DNA from: Dermacentor variabilis
Lineage: Eukaryota; Arthropoda; Arachnida; Ixodida; Ixodidae
Direction of reading: 5' to 3'
DNA: 64,000 nt
Assembly: GCF_050947875.1 (NCBI RefSeq)
Contig: NC_134577.1
Location: 67,987,139-68,051,138, forward strand
The notes under the pieces are model-generated. The model was given only the letters and a program-made list of their open reading frames with translations, was not told where the DNA came from and did not search any database. The position numbers were made by a program, and so were the translations under genes. Below are positions 45,339-57,752 of the stretch, piece after piece (position 1 is the first letter of the stretch; each line of letters opens with the position of its first letter).

Positions 45339-46177
45339 AGGCGACGAAGGGTCTACTTCGGCTTCTGAAAGAGACGGGATTGGAGAAGCGGCTGTGATAG
45401 TGATTTCACCTAACAGGCCAGATTGATGGACTCTAACGGACGATGTGTGTGTGCTGTGCTATGTGCTCACTCTCTCTCTCTCCCTTCCCCATCTCTCATC
45501 GCCCCCATCCCTCTCCCATGTGTAGTGTAGCAAACCGGTTTAGCTAAACTGGTTTACCTCGCTACCTTTCCTTCTCCACTTTTACCTTCCTTCCTTCATT
45601 TAAGATACCTGAAAATTATTTGATGGCGAGCATCGTGCTATATATAAATCGGAGATAGTATAAAGTTCGCAATGTTGTTCTTTCGACAGGCACTGTTTAA
45701 GGAAGGGCTACGCAAAATGACTGCCATAAAGAAAGCGCATGTATGTATACCGATGCACCCGTTTCGTAGGGTATCCACACCAAAAGCAGGCAGCCCATTA
45801 GGACGCACTGTGATTTGGACAGGTTCATTGGGCTTTCCTTTTCTGAAAAAAGGAAGAAAAAAAAAGCATGAATCAATGCTATCTGTCTCTCAAATTTAAA
45901 TATTACCCTATGTGTTCCAGAAAAGACCCAGGCGATTACCTAAATGCAGCCCAGCAGGAAAAAAGAGATGATTCTATAATGCGCCTATAAATAATTGATT
46001 AGCGTGCGTACGTGCTTTCGTGCGTGCGCGTCTGTCTATTTTGCATTACATGTGCATTACGCTAGCGCTTCAACAGTCCAAGCTCACTGAGCGAAACTAG
46101 TAAACAAGTAACGAATGGGAGATTGATTTGCTGTAGAGCCCCCTGCGGTATTGATACACTTCCCTACAGTGGATTTT

Positions 46178-46811
46178 ATTGCGATAGCAATTATGTGGAT
46201 ACTCTAGGCGCATTTTCGATGTCGCCATCGTCGTTGTCGTGAGGTTCCGCGTAAAGTCCAAAGGCTATAAAACCGTCGGCGCGCGCCGTATGCCGCACGT
46301 GCGAGTGAAAGCGTCCGACGGTGTGCCGGTGAATGCGGCTCAATCTTACGCGCGCGAGCGAGCGTGCAAGGCGGGGCGAAAGCGCGCCCTCTTCTGTCGC
46401 GCGCGACGCACTGCGGTGAGGCGAGGGACGGGGGGAGCCGTTCTTCTCCGGCGACTGCTGCTTACGGCGCGGCCTAGGGGGCGCTGTAACTCGATAGCAA
46501 TCTGCGATGTTTGCAGAGTCCGCGTTGTGCCGGGAGCTTAGTATACGCGCGGCGCTTTCGACTTTTGGTTCGCGTTTAAGCGAGAGGCAGCACGAAGGTC
46601 GATTCGATCGCTGCTGCTGCCGCGATTCCTCACTCAGGCGTTTTGAGAGAGAGTTCTAGGGGTCATTGAGCGACGTTTGTTCATGGTTACCTGTGCGCGC
46701 ATGACACCATGCTTGTTAATTTAGTTTCTAAGCGAATATTTACAAGTTTATACGGCCGATAAAACTACTATCCTTTCTTCGTATAGCTATCCACTAATTT
46801 GCTATCGCAAT
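46178..46811. mobile_element. GC-rich MITE-like element (unit 3)
   Basis: 634 bp with ends attgcgatagcaa and tttgctatcgcaat; same element as 20167-20800. Confidence 0.6.
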
Positions 46812-46943
46812 TTGTGCTTCGCCTTTCGGGCGAAACTGCAACTTCATTTTTTCAATCTAGTGACAACTCAGCCGCACAGCCTCTTTTTTTTCCAGCTCCT
46901 GCCTCTGTCGCGTTTATAAAAGAAGCTTTGCCAGCAGAATGTG

Positions 46944-47165
46944 GAGACCCACCGTTGTTACACGACAGCTCTGGCGTAGCGCTGTGCAATACAAGGTAGC
47001 GAGTTCCATACCCGCCTTCTGCCACCGCGGCCTAAGAAATGCTAACAGGCCCTTCTTTGGGTGCTCGTTGAATAACCTCAAGAGGTGAACACTCACCCGG
47101 ACTTATCCACTACGGCCTTCCTCACAACCCACGTTGCTGTTTCTGAACTTTAAAACCAAGAACTT
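46944..47165 (+). repeat. Degenerate Ruka-like SINE (unit 3)
   Basis: Same relic as 20936-21161. Confidence 0.5.
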
Positions 47166-47694
47166 CGTTCAATGAGGAAACTATGTGTAGTGGCAGCTGC
47201 TAGGTTGCCTGCCTTTTTAACTGTCGCCGCGGTAATCTTTTACATGTCCTCAATAAGGCACACGCCTCCTTCAGGGATCTCCGGTGGTGCTGCATCGATC
47301 GGACTACTGTCAATTCAATGCGTGAAAAATTGTCTAATCTCAAATGCATTCCCCACAGGGACTTCGACAGCGTTTCCTTTGCCTCTCTGCACGTTAGGTA
47401 TACTCTCGCTATCTAGGTTAGCCGTAAAATATTCTAGGCCTGACATGACCACCCCACCACCGCTTCTTCCCCCTAATATTCAATAAAATATCGCCATATT
47501 TCGCTCTCTTGTTCATTGATCCCTTATCAGGCCCAACTTAAGACGATTGAGCTCGCAGCTCTTTGCGATATCGTAAATATTCTGTGTGCTCGGACTAACG
47601 CGGGCTTCACTATTTGAGTAGCCCGGACATTACACTGCGCAGTTTCTCAATAATCAACTAGAAAGAACATAGCGTGATTGAAAATACCTCCCTG

Positions 47695-47842
<148 letters not shown>

Positions 47843-48876
47843 CCGGCATAAAATGCAACTATGATGCTAGATATGAATGTTTACGAAAGAACATCACCGT
47901 TGAAAACAAGCTTGTAGGAAGTTTCGCACTGCTGTTGCGTAGAGCGAGCTTCGCAGGCAGGACTGAAGAAATTCGCTGCAGCTGCGGTCTGCTGGCGCCG
48001 AAAAGAAGCGTGAAAGCAGCTGCGTTACGAGTTTAGGGGCCGCAATTATTTGTGCGTTTGGTGGCGTCGTTCGCGTTTTCTTTGCTAATAAATGATTGTC
48101 TGCAAGTGGAGGGAAGCGAACAAAAACGTGTTTCAATAGCTTAAATAGCGCTGACAATAGAATGCCCTGCCGCGTGCCGATGGATGAGTGTGTTAAATTG
48201 GCCCGGTTGGTATTGATGAAAACCGTACAACTTATTCGTGTGGTAAAGAGCTCGATGCATGCGGTAATGAGCAAGTGAACAAGAGCACGACAGGTTTACA
48301 TTTCTCAGTTTATAAGCATCGATAAATCTTTCCCGGGTAAAAAACTGGAGGGTTCACTGGCGCAGGTATCACCAGCTTGTGGATAGCGAGCGGTTCAAAA
48401 AATCTCGCGCGTTCTTTGTTTGGCGATATTCTTTTTAGGGTAACTTGTATTTCTGTGTATATCTGTGCGAAAACAGGCGTGTTTGTAGTTTCTTTTTCTT
48501 TTTCGAAGACTACCACACATATTAAACGATCGCCTGAGGCGCACAGCGGAAACCTAGCCCCTGAACCAACTTACTCGGATAGTTGGACATTCCTTGACGA
48601 CACATCAAAATGTGCCGACGACTAACTGACCTCATATGACTAATGAAGTTTCTAATTACTTTACGGCACGTGATGTGATTTAATTAATGCAGCACGTGAT
48701 GATGATGATGAAAACGTTTTATTTAAGGGAAAAGGGGTGGGGAGTTAGGAGAAGGGTGGTCGGATTCTTATTCCGGAATTCCGTTGGCTAAGGCCGCCGT
48801 CCTAGCTCTTTCCACGAGGGCTCGCTGGTCCTTGAGGGTTGAGCTGGACAGGGCTGCCTCGCATCCTTCCCACGTT

Positions 48877-49239
48877 GGCTGTTTTATAGTTTCTAAGGCA
48901 CTATTAGCGTGGCAGGCCCATCGCATATGGTACAAATCTGCTTTCCGCCCCCAGAATTTACACTCGGCCGAAGAGGATTGTGGCTCAATAACTTGTAGCT
49001 TGACTGGGTTATTAAATGACATCGTTTGTAATCTTCGTAAATGACATTCTTTTGATTTGGCTGTTTTATAGTTTCTAAGGCACTATTAGCCTGGCAGGCC
49101 CATACCATATGGTACAAATCTGCTTTCTCCCGCAGAATTTACACTCGGCCGAAAAGGATTGTGGCTCAATAGCATGTAGCTTTACTGGGTTATTAAATGA
49201 CATCATTTGTAATCTTCGTGAATGACATTCTTCTGATTT
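48877..49239 (-). repeat. 182-bp tandem duplication inside LINE B (unit 3)
   Basis: Two copies starting ggctgttttatagtttctaa at 48877 and 49059; same event as 23061-23424. Confidence 0.88.
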
Positions 49240-49249
49240 GTCTAATCCC

Positions 49250-50285
49250 TTAGTTGGGCCCGGGTATTTTCCTCGCGATAAGCGCAAGTGTCGTATACGT
49301 CTGCATAAGTTAACAATGACACTGGCAAGTCCGAGTCTTCTGGGAGGGAGGAGGAGGGACCCCGGGGTAGAAAAGCTCGGGCGGCAGCGTATGCACACTC
49401 ATTTCCCTCTACACCCTCGTGACCTGGCACCCAAATCAGCTCTTTGCGTGAAGCAAAGACCCCAGATTGTTTGAGGATCCTGCAAGCTAGCGGTGCAATT
49501 CGGCCCCGCGTGTAATTTTTATGTGCAGTTTGCTAGTCTGTAATGATGTATTCGGAACTAGGATGCGAAGCCGCCATGGCGATCGCCACCTCTTCCAATT
49601 TTGCAATTTCCCCATGACGAACGGAAAGTCCATTGACCGTCTGCCCTTGATGCACCACCGATATTGAGGAGACTCCTCCCACCGGACCCGCAGCATCTGC
49701 AAAGAAGGCTCCCTCTAATTTAGAATAGATCTGGTCCATCTTCTTGGCTCTTGCCCTCCTCCTTGCTTGATGATATTCTGGGTGCATATTTTTAGGAAGG
49801 GGCAGTGTCTCGAATTTGCCCCTCCAGTCTTTCGGAATGTCTTGTCTTGTTGCCGTATAGTAAGGACAGCTGATATTTAGGTCCTCTAGTTCCTTGCGTC
49901 CCGTTTTCGTTCCTGCCAATCTGGCATATTGACTTAACAGGTGGGCCTCAATTATCTCATCTGTTGTATTGTGCACCCCCAACTGCAATAAGCGCTCTGT
50001 AGATCTTTTGACCGACAGTCCTAGTGCCTTCTTATATGCTGTTCTGAGCAGGACATCGACATGTTTTAAATCGGACCTCCTCATCCGAAGGTACGGAGCC
50101 ACGTACAGAATTCTGCTGAGTATAAAGGCTTTGACCAACCGAAGAGTGTCATTCTCCATCATCCCTCTCGTTTTATTAGTGATAGGAGTGATCATTCGCG
50201 TTACTTGTTCGCATGATGTACGGAGTTGAGTAATCATTGCTGCGTTGACACCCTTGTTGTTAACCAGTAGTCCCAGGATGCGCAC
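49250..50285 (-). pseudogene. LINE B thumb and RNase H (unit 3)
   Basis: The frame 50285-49533 matches unit 2 with few changes: thumb helices, then FFADAAG, KLEEVAIAMA and YIITD and a stop. The last RNase H block (PGHEGVEGNECAYAAARA, 49430-49242) has Tyr where unit 2 has His after the GNExA motif. A one-base loss near 49298 (tcgtatacg against tcgtaatacg) breaks the frame again. Confidence 0.82.
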
Positions 50286-50288
50286 TGT

Positions 50289-51430
50289 CTACACTTCAGG
50301 GGTCGCAGCGTCGTGCACTCTAATTTTCACCGGGGCTTCATCTACTCGTCTGCGCATGATTAGAACTGCCAATTTTTCCGGAGAGCAGCGCAGTCCGCAC
50401 TCGGCATATTTTTGGACTGTGGAAGCAGCCTCTTGGAGCGCCTCTTCCATCTGCCCCAGAGTGCCCTTCGTCACCCAGACCGTGATGTCATCTGTATAGA
50501 GGGCGTGCCGAATTCCTTCTATGCGATCGAGTTGTTCCGGCAAATTTATAAGGGCAATATTGAAGAGCAGAGGGGAGAGGACGGCTCCGTGTGGCGTACC
50601 CCTGGTGCCCATAGGTAATGGCTGGGACCTAAAATCTCCAATTTTTACATGCGCCTGTCTGTCTAGTACGAAGTCTCTGATGTATTCAAAAGTCCTTCTT
50701 TCACATTGTGTCTTCCGCAGGTTCTCCAGGATCTTCGAGTGCTTCACATTATCGAAGGCGCCCTTGAGATCTAGAGCTAAGATGGCTCTGCTACTGCGTT
50801 TGTTCGGTGGGTCAATAACTTCCATCTTGAGCTGCAGCAGTACGTCTTGCGCGGATAGGCGCTCCCTGAAGCCAAGCATGGTGTGGGGCATGTAATCGTT
50901 TTCCTCCAAATACGCTGAATGTCTGGCATGCGCTGCTTTCTCCATCAGCTTGCCGGCACACGAAGTGAGCGAAATCGGACGGAGGTTGTTAATATTTACC
51001 TCTTTGCCCAGCTTAGGGATAAAGCTGGCATCTGCCGATTTCCACGCCAGGGGCAGCTTGCCAGGTCTCCAGCACTCATTGATATAATCCGTCAGCTGGC
51101 CTATAGCACCTTCTCCTTTATGTTGGCGAGCAAGCCGACCGTAATTTTGTCATGTCCTGGCGTCGTGCCTCTTCTCATGGTAAGTAGCGCCACCTGTATT
51201 TCTTCTACTTCGAAGTCTCTGTCGAGTTCTGGATTATCTTTGCCTTGATACTGCAACACAGGCCCGTCATCATTGGTCGTACAGAGGAATTTTCTCGTCA
51301 GGGCTGCCACCAGCTGCTCATCCGTACCCTCATAGCCGTGGAGGGCTCTTAAGGTTCCGCTGCTGCTCTCCGCTCGTCTTGCAGGGTTTGATGAGGCATT
51401 GCAGGAGGCTCCAAGTCGACTTGACGCCAA
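50289..51430 (-). pseudogene. LINE B reverse transcriptase (unit 3)
   Basis: The frame 51430-51101 carries the RT fingers (RGTTPGHDKITVGLL). The palm lies in a second frame: 50945-50289 holds LALDLKGAFDNVKHSK, GTPHGAVLSPLLFN (Gln of the usual PQG replaced by His) and YTDD where unit 2 has YADD. The stop after ATPEV is shared with unit 2. A one-codon loss near KYAECGL (unit 2 KYAEECGL) is private. Confidence 0.88.
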
Positions 51431-51545
51431 GCCCGCCTATCAAATAGTCACACTTGACTAGCCAATTGTTCTTGGTTAAGGTCCACGCGTATTCCTCTGC
51501 TTGTCGTGTAATTTCAGCGATCTTGATTTTAAGCTTGCGATTGTG

Positions 51546-51606
51546 AGGTGAGGCCAGAAGGTGAGGCCAGGAGAGGCCTCACCTTCTGGTGAGGCCTCTC
51601 CTGGCC
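51546..51606. repeat. Snap-back inverted duplication in LINE B (unit 3)
   Basis: Perfect 19-bp arms (51565-51583 and 51588-51606; arm ggccaggagaggcctcacc) with loop ttct, plus a further overlapping inverted copy to the left. Unit 2 has ordinary linker sequence here (about 25736-25765). Confidence 0.92.
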
Positions 51607-52457
51607 TTGCAGTGGTGGAGCAGGTGGTTGTCGACTGCCGGGACATCCTCTGAGGTGTGCAGCGTTCTCGTGACTTCCTCTCTAGAAGCTAGCAGTGACT
51701 CAGCCCATTGCTCATAATCTTCAATAGGCGAGTCGAGTTGAGGACCCTTGGACTCTCGAAAAAGCGACCAATCCGTAAGCTGGGCTTGCTCCCTGTGTTT
51801 ACGATGCTTCTTGTGGTCTAGGCGAATTCGGAGTATATAATGATCACTGCCTAAGGTTTCGTGCGTATTTTGCCACTCGCAATGTTTAACATTTTTGACT
51901 AGCGTTAAATCGGGGCATGTGTCCCTTGAAACGCTATTGCCTATTCTCGTAGCATGCTGCGGATCCGTCAGAATAGTAAGAGCCATATCCGATATTGCTG
52001 CTGCCAATTTCCCGCCTTTTACGTTCTCGTTGTTGTAACCCCAAAGAAAGCTGTGCGCGTTAAAATCCCCCACTATAATGAGAGGCGTAGTTTTTGCAGC
52101 CTGGACTGCTTTCCGAAAAATTTCGTCGAAGACTGCTGCCCTGTGTTCAGGGCGGCTGTATGTGTTAAGTACGTCCGCCCCTTTATTGGAACGAGTGTTG
52201 GGGAGAGTATGAATAAACACATGTTCTATTTCAGCATTAAGTTCGAGGTCTATAGTTGAAGCCGTACTGTCCTAATGTACAAGTATGCAAGTCGAAGTGT
52301 TAGTTTGATTTGTGCTGTATGACCTGAGTTTAACTGCCACATTAACGTCCTGTAACGCGATTACATCCGGCCTCTCATCTAGACAGTCCACGTACTGTTG
52401 CAGGGATTCCCGCTTACGTTTAAAACCCTTGCAGTTCGATTGTAATATTGTTAACAT
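51579..52457 (-). pseudogene. LINE B endonuclease (unit 3)
   Basis: The ORF2 start at 52457 (MLTILQSNCKGFKRKR, PDVIALQDVN) runs to 52272. After a stop also present in unit 2, the frame 52220-51579 gives a continuous endonuclease: VGDFNAHSFLWGY, CPDLTLVKNV and LGSDHYILRIRLD, into the linker. This stretch is better preserved than in unit 2. It ends where an inverted duplication has replaced the linker coding. Confidence 0.85.
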
Positions 52458-52697
52458 AGTTTGACGAGCGATATTACAAACTGGAAAGGGTCAGTCCTTG
52501 TTCTTCACTCAGGTCAAGCGCATCATCAGACGCAGTCGGCCTGGTGCCCATTTTTCCTGTCAATCTGGGTGTCTTAGTGCGCGAGCATTCAGTGAATTCT
52601 TGTAACTTACGGTCAATCCTAATCTCGTAAGCATGGAGTTTTGAGAGATGCGGCTCTAACGTTTTATGAATTGTCTGCTCTGTCATTCCTTGTAAAT

Positions 52698-54312
52698 CTA
52701 TTCAATTCTTTTGCTTAGCGTCTCTTCAATTTTTTCTACGCTAGCCTGTAGGCTTGGTAGCATGCGACATTCCATTTTCTCGATTTCCTCTCGCATGCGC
52801 TTTTCCATGCTTTCCATCCATGCTCTGAATTTCTTTGTAATTGCGTCCACATCTGCGCGTGTCGTACGCCCCTCTGTCGAGGGTGCAGCCACCAACGCTA
52901 CGCTGCCGATCGATGCTCCTCGACCGAATTCTGACATACGAGGGGGTGACTTAGTTGCACTACCTGACGGCAGCGGGGGAGGGTTGTCCTCCTCCATCGC
53001 CTGAGCTGAGGGTACCTGAAGTGCTCTAGAGTTTCCTGGATCGTTCGCTGCCGTCTTCTCTCTAAGTTGTTGTATTTCTAGTTTGAGCCTTTCGTTCTCA
53101 GCGCTAAGTATGTCATTAGACAACGTGTGGGGAGGGGAGGCAACCACACTCGCCCATCTCACCTTGTTGCTGCTCGTTTTGTTTCCGGGACTGTGTTGTG
53201 GCTCTGGCCCATCGTGCTTGTCTGCTGGACGACCGCCTCCTTTAGGGCCCCCTGTGAAGGCTCCCGCATGAGGTCGAGGCGAAGGGGTCTCCCCCTGCGT
53301 CCGAGCTTGCAGGTCGGGGGCTTCGCTCCCTCCAGCGTTCCTGGAGGGGTGTTGCTGACTGGCTTTTCTATTGACGGGCTTCCGCCTGGCCCCATTTCCA
53401 GCACCGCCTCTCCTGTACTTTTGCGTGCACTGAATTGATCCCGTGGCATGAGTGCAAATTAGGCAGCTGGGTTGACACTCGTGGCCCTCTTCTAGATCCG
53501 TCTCACCGCAAGCCTGGCATCGACCGGCCTGTGGATTAGGGCAAACATCGGCGCGATGTCCGATCGTGCCCAAGCGGGGACAGGCAGGCGTCGTCTTGCG
53601 GTAGAGGCGAACCGGCACAGCTTCTCCCCAATAATAAACGTTGAAAGGCACCTTCCGGCCCTCGAACGTGATCGCTGCTACGTTGGTCTCTGCTAATTTT
53701 CGGACTCCTACTACTGGAGCCTCTGGCGAATAAATGGCTTGAGTAATATCCGCTTCAGTGGGGATCCACTTGAATAACACCACGGCTTGTGTTGTCCGAT
53801 GACTTGAGGTAGGCTTGAACGGCTCGGGCCTGTCCTCCGAGTTGGAGCTGTCCGATAGCAAGGACCTGACGAATAAGTTGGGCGTTCTTGATGCCAATAA
53901 TAATTATAATCTGGTCTCAGCCCGGCCAAATAGCGAGCGCCTGCGACGCCCGCGGTATGCCGGTGGCAGCGTGCGTTGCTTCCTCGATCAGGTTGCTGCT
54001 CTTAAATTGTGCGAGCTCCAGAGTTCCCTGTGGCTTGATGATGACCACAGCGTCTTCCGCTCCGAATTTGGGCATGACTTGTGGCTTCCAGCGTTTACTT
54101 TGAGCTTGCTTGCCAAGAGCCAGAGTGGTGACGTGGCCGTCACTGCCGCCACCGTGGCTGCCTTGGTGTTCGGAACGGGCGCGCATCGAGGTTCCTCGCC
54201 CCAACTTTTTCTGGATGGTATACTCCGTAGTTTCATCAAAAACTGGCGTCTCCGTGGTCGAAATCTCCATTTCTCGCATGCTGTCTGGGTCATAGCCCGA
54301 TACGAGAGCCAT
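52698..54312 (-). pseudogene. LINE B ORF1 (unit 3)
   Basis: Start ATG at 54312 (MALVSGYDPDSMREMEI). This frame stays open to 53917, further than in unit 2, then stops after ALAIWPG. The main body in the frame of 53897-52698 has a first knuckle reading CPRLGTIGHRADVC: the second Cys is lost and His is Arg, where unit 2 has CPHC. Knuckles two and three are intact. It ends SKRIE with a tag codon, earlier than unit 2. Confidence 0.82.
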
Positions 54313-56429
54313 GGAGGCCGCGTCTGGTGCCGCGTCCGCGGCTACAGTGCCTACGCCGTTCGCGTGGTTGAAGAATATAGTCCCGCAGAACTGCCAAAAG
54401 TTGGCCCACCTGGATAATAATGGTGTTCGCTGGTTCCTGGCAACCTTACGGATGTGGTCCAGCTGGTTTCCGGCGGTGCAGAACAAAATTTTTTGGAGGC
54501 AGGACTTCGATTCGATGGAGCCGACGTGAAATGCGTCCATTCTATATACTTCATAGCTCACAGCGCACCCCCCCCCCCCCTGCAGCCCGTGAGTTTGCCT
54601 GGCATATTTCAGTGGACCAAATTCCAAAGACAAAGCCAGTTTTGAGATATGCGCCGTCATATTTGCGGTCGTTCTTCTTTCTTTCTAATAACAATGACGT
54701 TTTACGCACTTCAGCAGAATAAATGACTGGAACGCCAGCGCATTTCCTCGCACACTTTGGCGGTCAATATCTCGAACCTGGCACCGTCCTTATAATTCAT
54801 TCAAACTGGATGCCTGTACTCACCGGCTACATCTGGTAGGTACAATGCCGTTAGGTATTTAGTACAGAATTTATCCGTTACAAATGGTGTTCTTTAGTTT
54901 GCGGGCCACCCGGGACCGTACGGGCAAAGCCGCGAGCGCGAGAAGCTCTCGAGCTTGGGGGGCCGGCACAAGCCCACGAAATGAAAAATAAAAGTAAACT
55001 AATTTTTTAAAACTTATTTATTGCGTGTTCCGAACGGACGCCTTCTCGCGTCTCTGTCCCGCCTGAGCTCCACAGCTGGGCGACCCCAAGGGCGCCTGGA
55101 TCGAGCCTCCTCTCGTGCTTGACGTCTACGCGAAGGCCGAAGACGGGAAGTGGAGACCGAACACCGAGACCGAACGCCAGCAAGCCCCGACCTCGGACGC
55201 CGCTCGGTCCACTACCACCGCCGCAGTTGCTTCCAACATCTGCCAGCGAGCTTTCTGGGTCTGGAACTCCGCTGTCTGGTTTCTGTAAGTTGATGCCATC
55301 TTTGAACTCTCGTGGATAACATCGCTGAACCGCAAGCATGTATACCTCTTAGCGGTCGACGCGCTTCCGGCGGCAGTCGTCAACGAGATGGCTTACCTTG
55401 TCTAGTCTTCTTTGCGCACGACCACCCAGCTGCCGCCTTGCGCCGAAATCGAGGCGGCCGTTCTGGAACGCACAACCGCGTCGCAACGCTCAAGGATGCA
55501 GCAGCTGCACTCTCATCTGAGCAGCTGGGCAACCTTCGTTCGAAGCCACTTGCTATGGCCGAATGCTCAACCTTCTTGGCACACGCACTCACGCATTACG
55601 GACAACGCCCTCATGTATACGTCAGCTGCTCTTCCAACGCCTTCCAGCCCGATTCCATATGCTACCTGCTACGGATTCAACCCTGAACCCGACACCGCTT
55701 GCCGCATTCGCCGACTAGGGGATGAAAATTGCCAGCCCACTTCCGCTTGTTGCTGACGCTGCTCCAGCGCCACCGTTCTGCGTAGTTTTGTTTGGTTTGG
55801 TTTGGTGCCCACGGATATGGCTCAACCAACTACGGTATATCGGCCATGAATCTGCACGTTCATCACGGCCATTTCGCTTTGCGGCATCGTCGACTCCTTT
55901 CCGCATCAATCGTCGGTGTCCCTCGCCGTAACCGCGCGAACGCTCTCGTGCCGCTGCTTGTGCCTTCGTCGTCGTCTTCCGCTGCTGGCTACGGTGCCGC
56001 TCATATGCCGGCGTTCCCGCACTGCTCCTCCCTCTGCGAAGGTGCTGACGGCACTGACCCACTGCCAGTCGGTGCGGTCATCTCGGTCTCATATTCTTCG
56101 CCTAAATGTATTGCAACATGGGAACACGCACCTGTGGTCTAATTTCTCATTAGCGAGTACGGTAATCGTCGGACACTTTTCATTGTCGTCTAGAATCTAG
56201 AATCTTCGTCAAAATTGGCATGACCACTTCTCAAGAAAAACAAAACTTATAATCACTATTATTTAAACATAAATGGTACTGACTAATAAGTTAGCAGAAA
56301 GCAAGGACTTAATGTTACGTTTACATTGCGAACCACGGCCACTGACGCCCTCGTGGCTACGTGCCATAAGTTCAAGGTGGCATGTCGCGCTTCGTGCATT
56401 TGCCTTCTTCGGCGTGTATATGTCCGTGG

Positions 56430-56457
56430 TATATATATATATATATACATATATATA
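56430..56457. repeat. (TA)n microsatellite (unit 3)
   Basis: About 28 bp, interrupted by a C. Confidence 0.85.
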
Positions 56458-57655
56458 CTTTCATCTAGAGTGATCCAATTGTCTCCCCGGAATAGAGAGA
56501 TGGAGCTACGAAGTTATCGTTGCTGCGGCATGACTACCGTGACGGACCAGCCAGCCCCTTCTGTGGCTCCGGAAGCATCAGCGGTGGTGGTGTTCCACCC
56601 GTTACCCTCGGAATGTTCAGTGGGACCGATGACATTGGCTGCCTTACGTTGTAAGAATGCGTGATTGGTCATAATCATTGGGAACATATGTCACCAATAT
56701 TGGCGAACGTCATCTTCTATCTGAATGGAAGAACGAATGGTTGGTCTGAGTGCCAGGAGCCACGAACTTTGCAGCTAGGACACGTGTAAGCAGCAGCAGC
56801 TCCCGGGGGGACCTGCTCACCAAGCACTTCGGCCAAACAAAATCCCAGCTGCTAAACAGTTGACGTCCCCCACCGCGCATAAGTCGATGGAATTGTACAT
56901 ATTTTACACTCAAGATTTGCTGGCACAGTGCCGCAAAGGTGACGGTGACATGGCTGAGTGGGTTATGGGGAGCCACGGGCTAGAAGGAATAGCGGGCGAT
57001 GCATTCAACCTGTTGATGTGCATTAACTGCGCCACAGTCGATGCCATTATCAAGGAGGGCCAGCGCCAGCCCAAGGTTATTGTTACTCCGTAATAATATA
57101 TAAGTGCAGGTTTTACCACCTGGGCTTCTCATACGTTCACGTAAATGTATGCAAGCGTTTTTCATATAAGCTCTTTTCTGAAAGCGATTGCCACCGTAGG
57201 GAATCCCACCGTATGAATCGAAAGCCAGTACATATAGCCTAGGAAAGCACTTATATATTAGTCTGTTAGCTCACCATGATATCGCGATGCTTTTAACAGC
57301 ACATGGTCGGACTTTTCGACTAGACGTACAGCGCTGACTTAGTTTCTCCCCAGTGTTAATCTTTCTGAGTCTGGCGACTCACTGAATAACTGCCTTATCC
57401 TCATAATTGAGGTGCTGAAGAAGGCTTCGAAATGAAAAAAAATTTTGTTAGTTTTGATACGTAATAACTGACAGAAAATTTTTTGTGGCCGTATTATGAA
57501 ACAATTTCTGGTGGTGGCTGCTTAGCTACGACAAAATGAGACTTAATCCTACGTCGCATGCTGTCCACTAGAGTGTACAAATTTCAGCGATGTTTGCAGT
57601 AAAGTTAGTGCTTCCGAGAGGGCTATTGTGCATAGTGTCAACTTCAGTGGACACT

Positions 57656-57752
57656 ATGCTTCCCTTTTCCCAGTAGGGTTGCCAACCGGGCTCAGTCCTG
57701 GTTAACCTCCCTGCCTTTCAATTATCATTTGCTCTCTCTCTCTCTCTCTCTC
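57656..57752 (+). mobile_element. LINE A-related 3' UTR relic with (CT)n (unit 3)
   Basis: Counterpart of 31829-31950 with a shorter CT tail (57732-57752). Confidence 0.6.

Larger units (their letters stand above)
41474..45596 (+). mobile_element. LINE A (unit 3)
   Basis: Same element and position as 15193-19331. The 5' part retains the ORF1 C-terminal stretch. RNase H is in better shape than in unit 2 (single 394-codon frame). The 3' UTR has the near-perfect palindrome aaaccggtttagctaaactg through 45555 and a CTTC-rich end. Shares with unit 2 the endonuclease frameshift, the stop before RT and the T8 frameshift. Confidence 0.9.
48700..54580 (-). mobile_element. LINE B (unit 3)
   Basis: Same element and position as 22885-28750. 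The left flank keeps the TSD atgcagcacgtga (48687-48699); the right flank is mutated to tgcagcccgtga (54581-54592). A C13 tract lies at 54568-54580 (G13 at the element's 5' end). Private lesions include an inverted duplication at 51546-51606 and loss of zinc-knuckle cysteine. Domain order is as in unit 2. Confidence 0.92.

Noticed and set aside
53917..54660. Long ORF1 start (247 codons) extending upstream of the LINE B element
   Set aside because: The frame is open by chance through the 5' UTR and G tract into flanking DNA. The ATG at 54312 matches unit 2 and is the sensible start.
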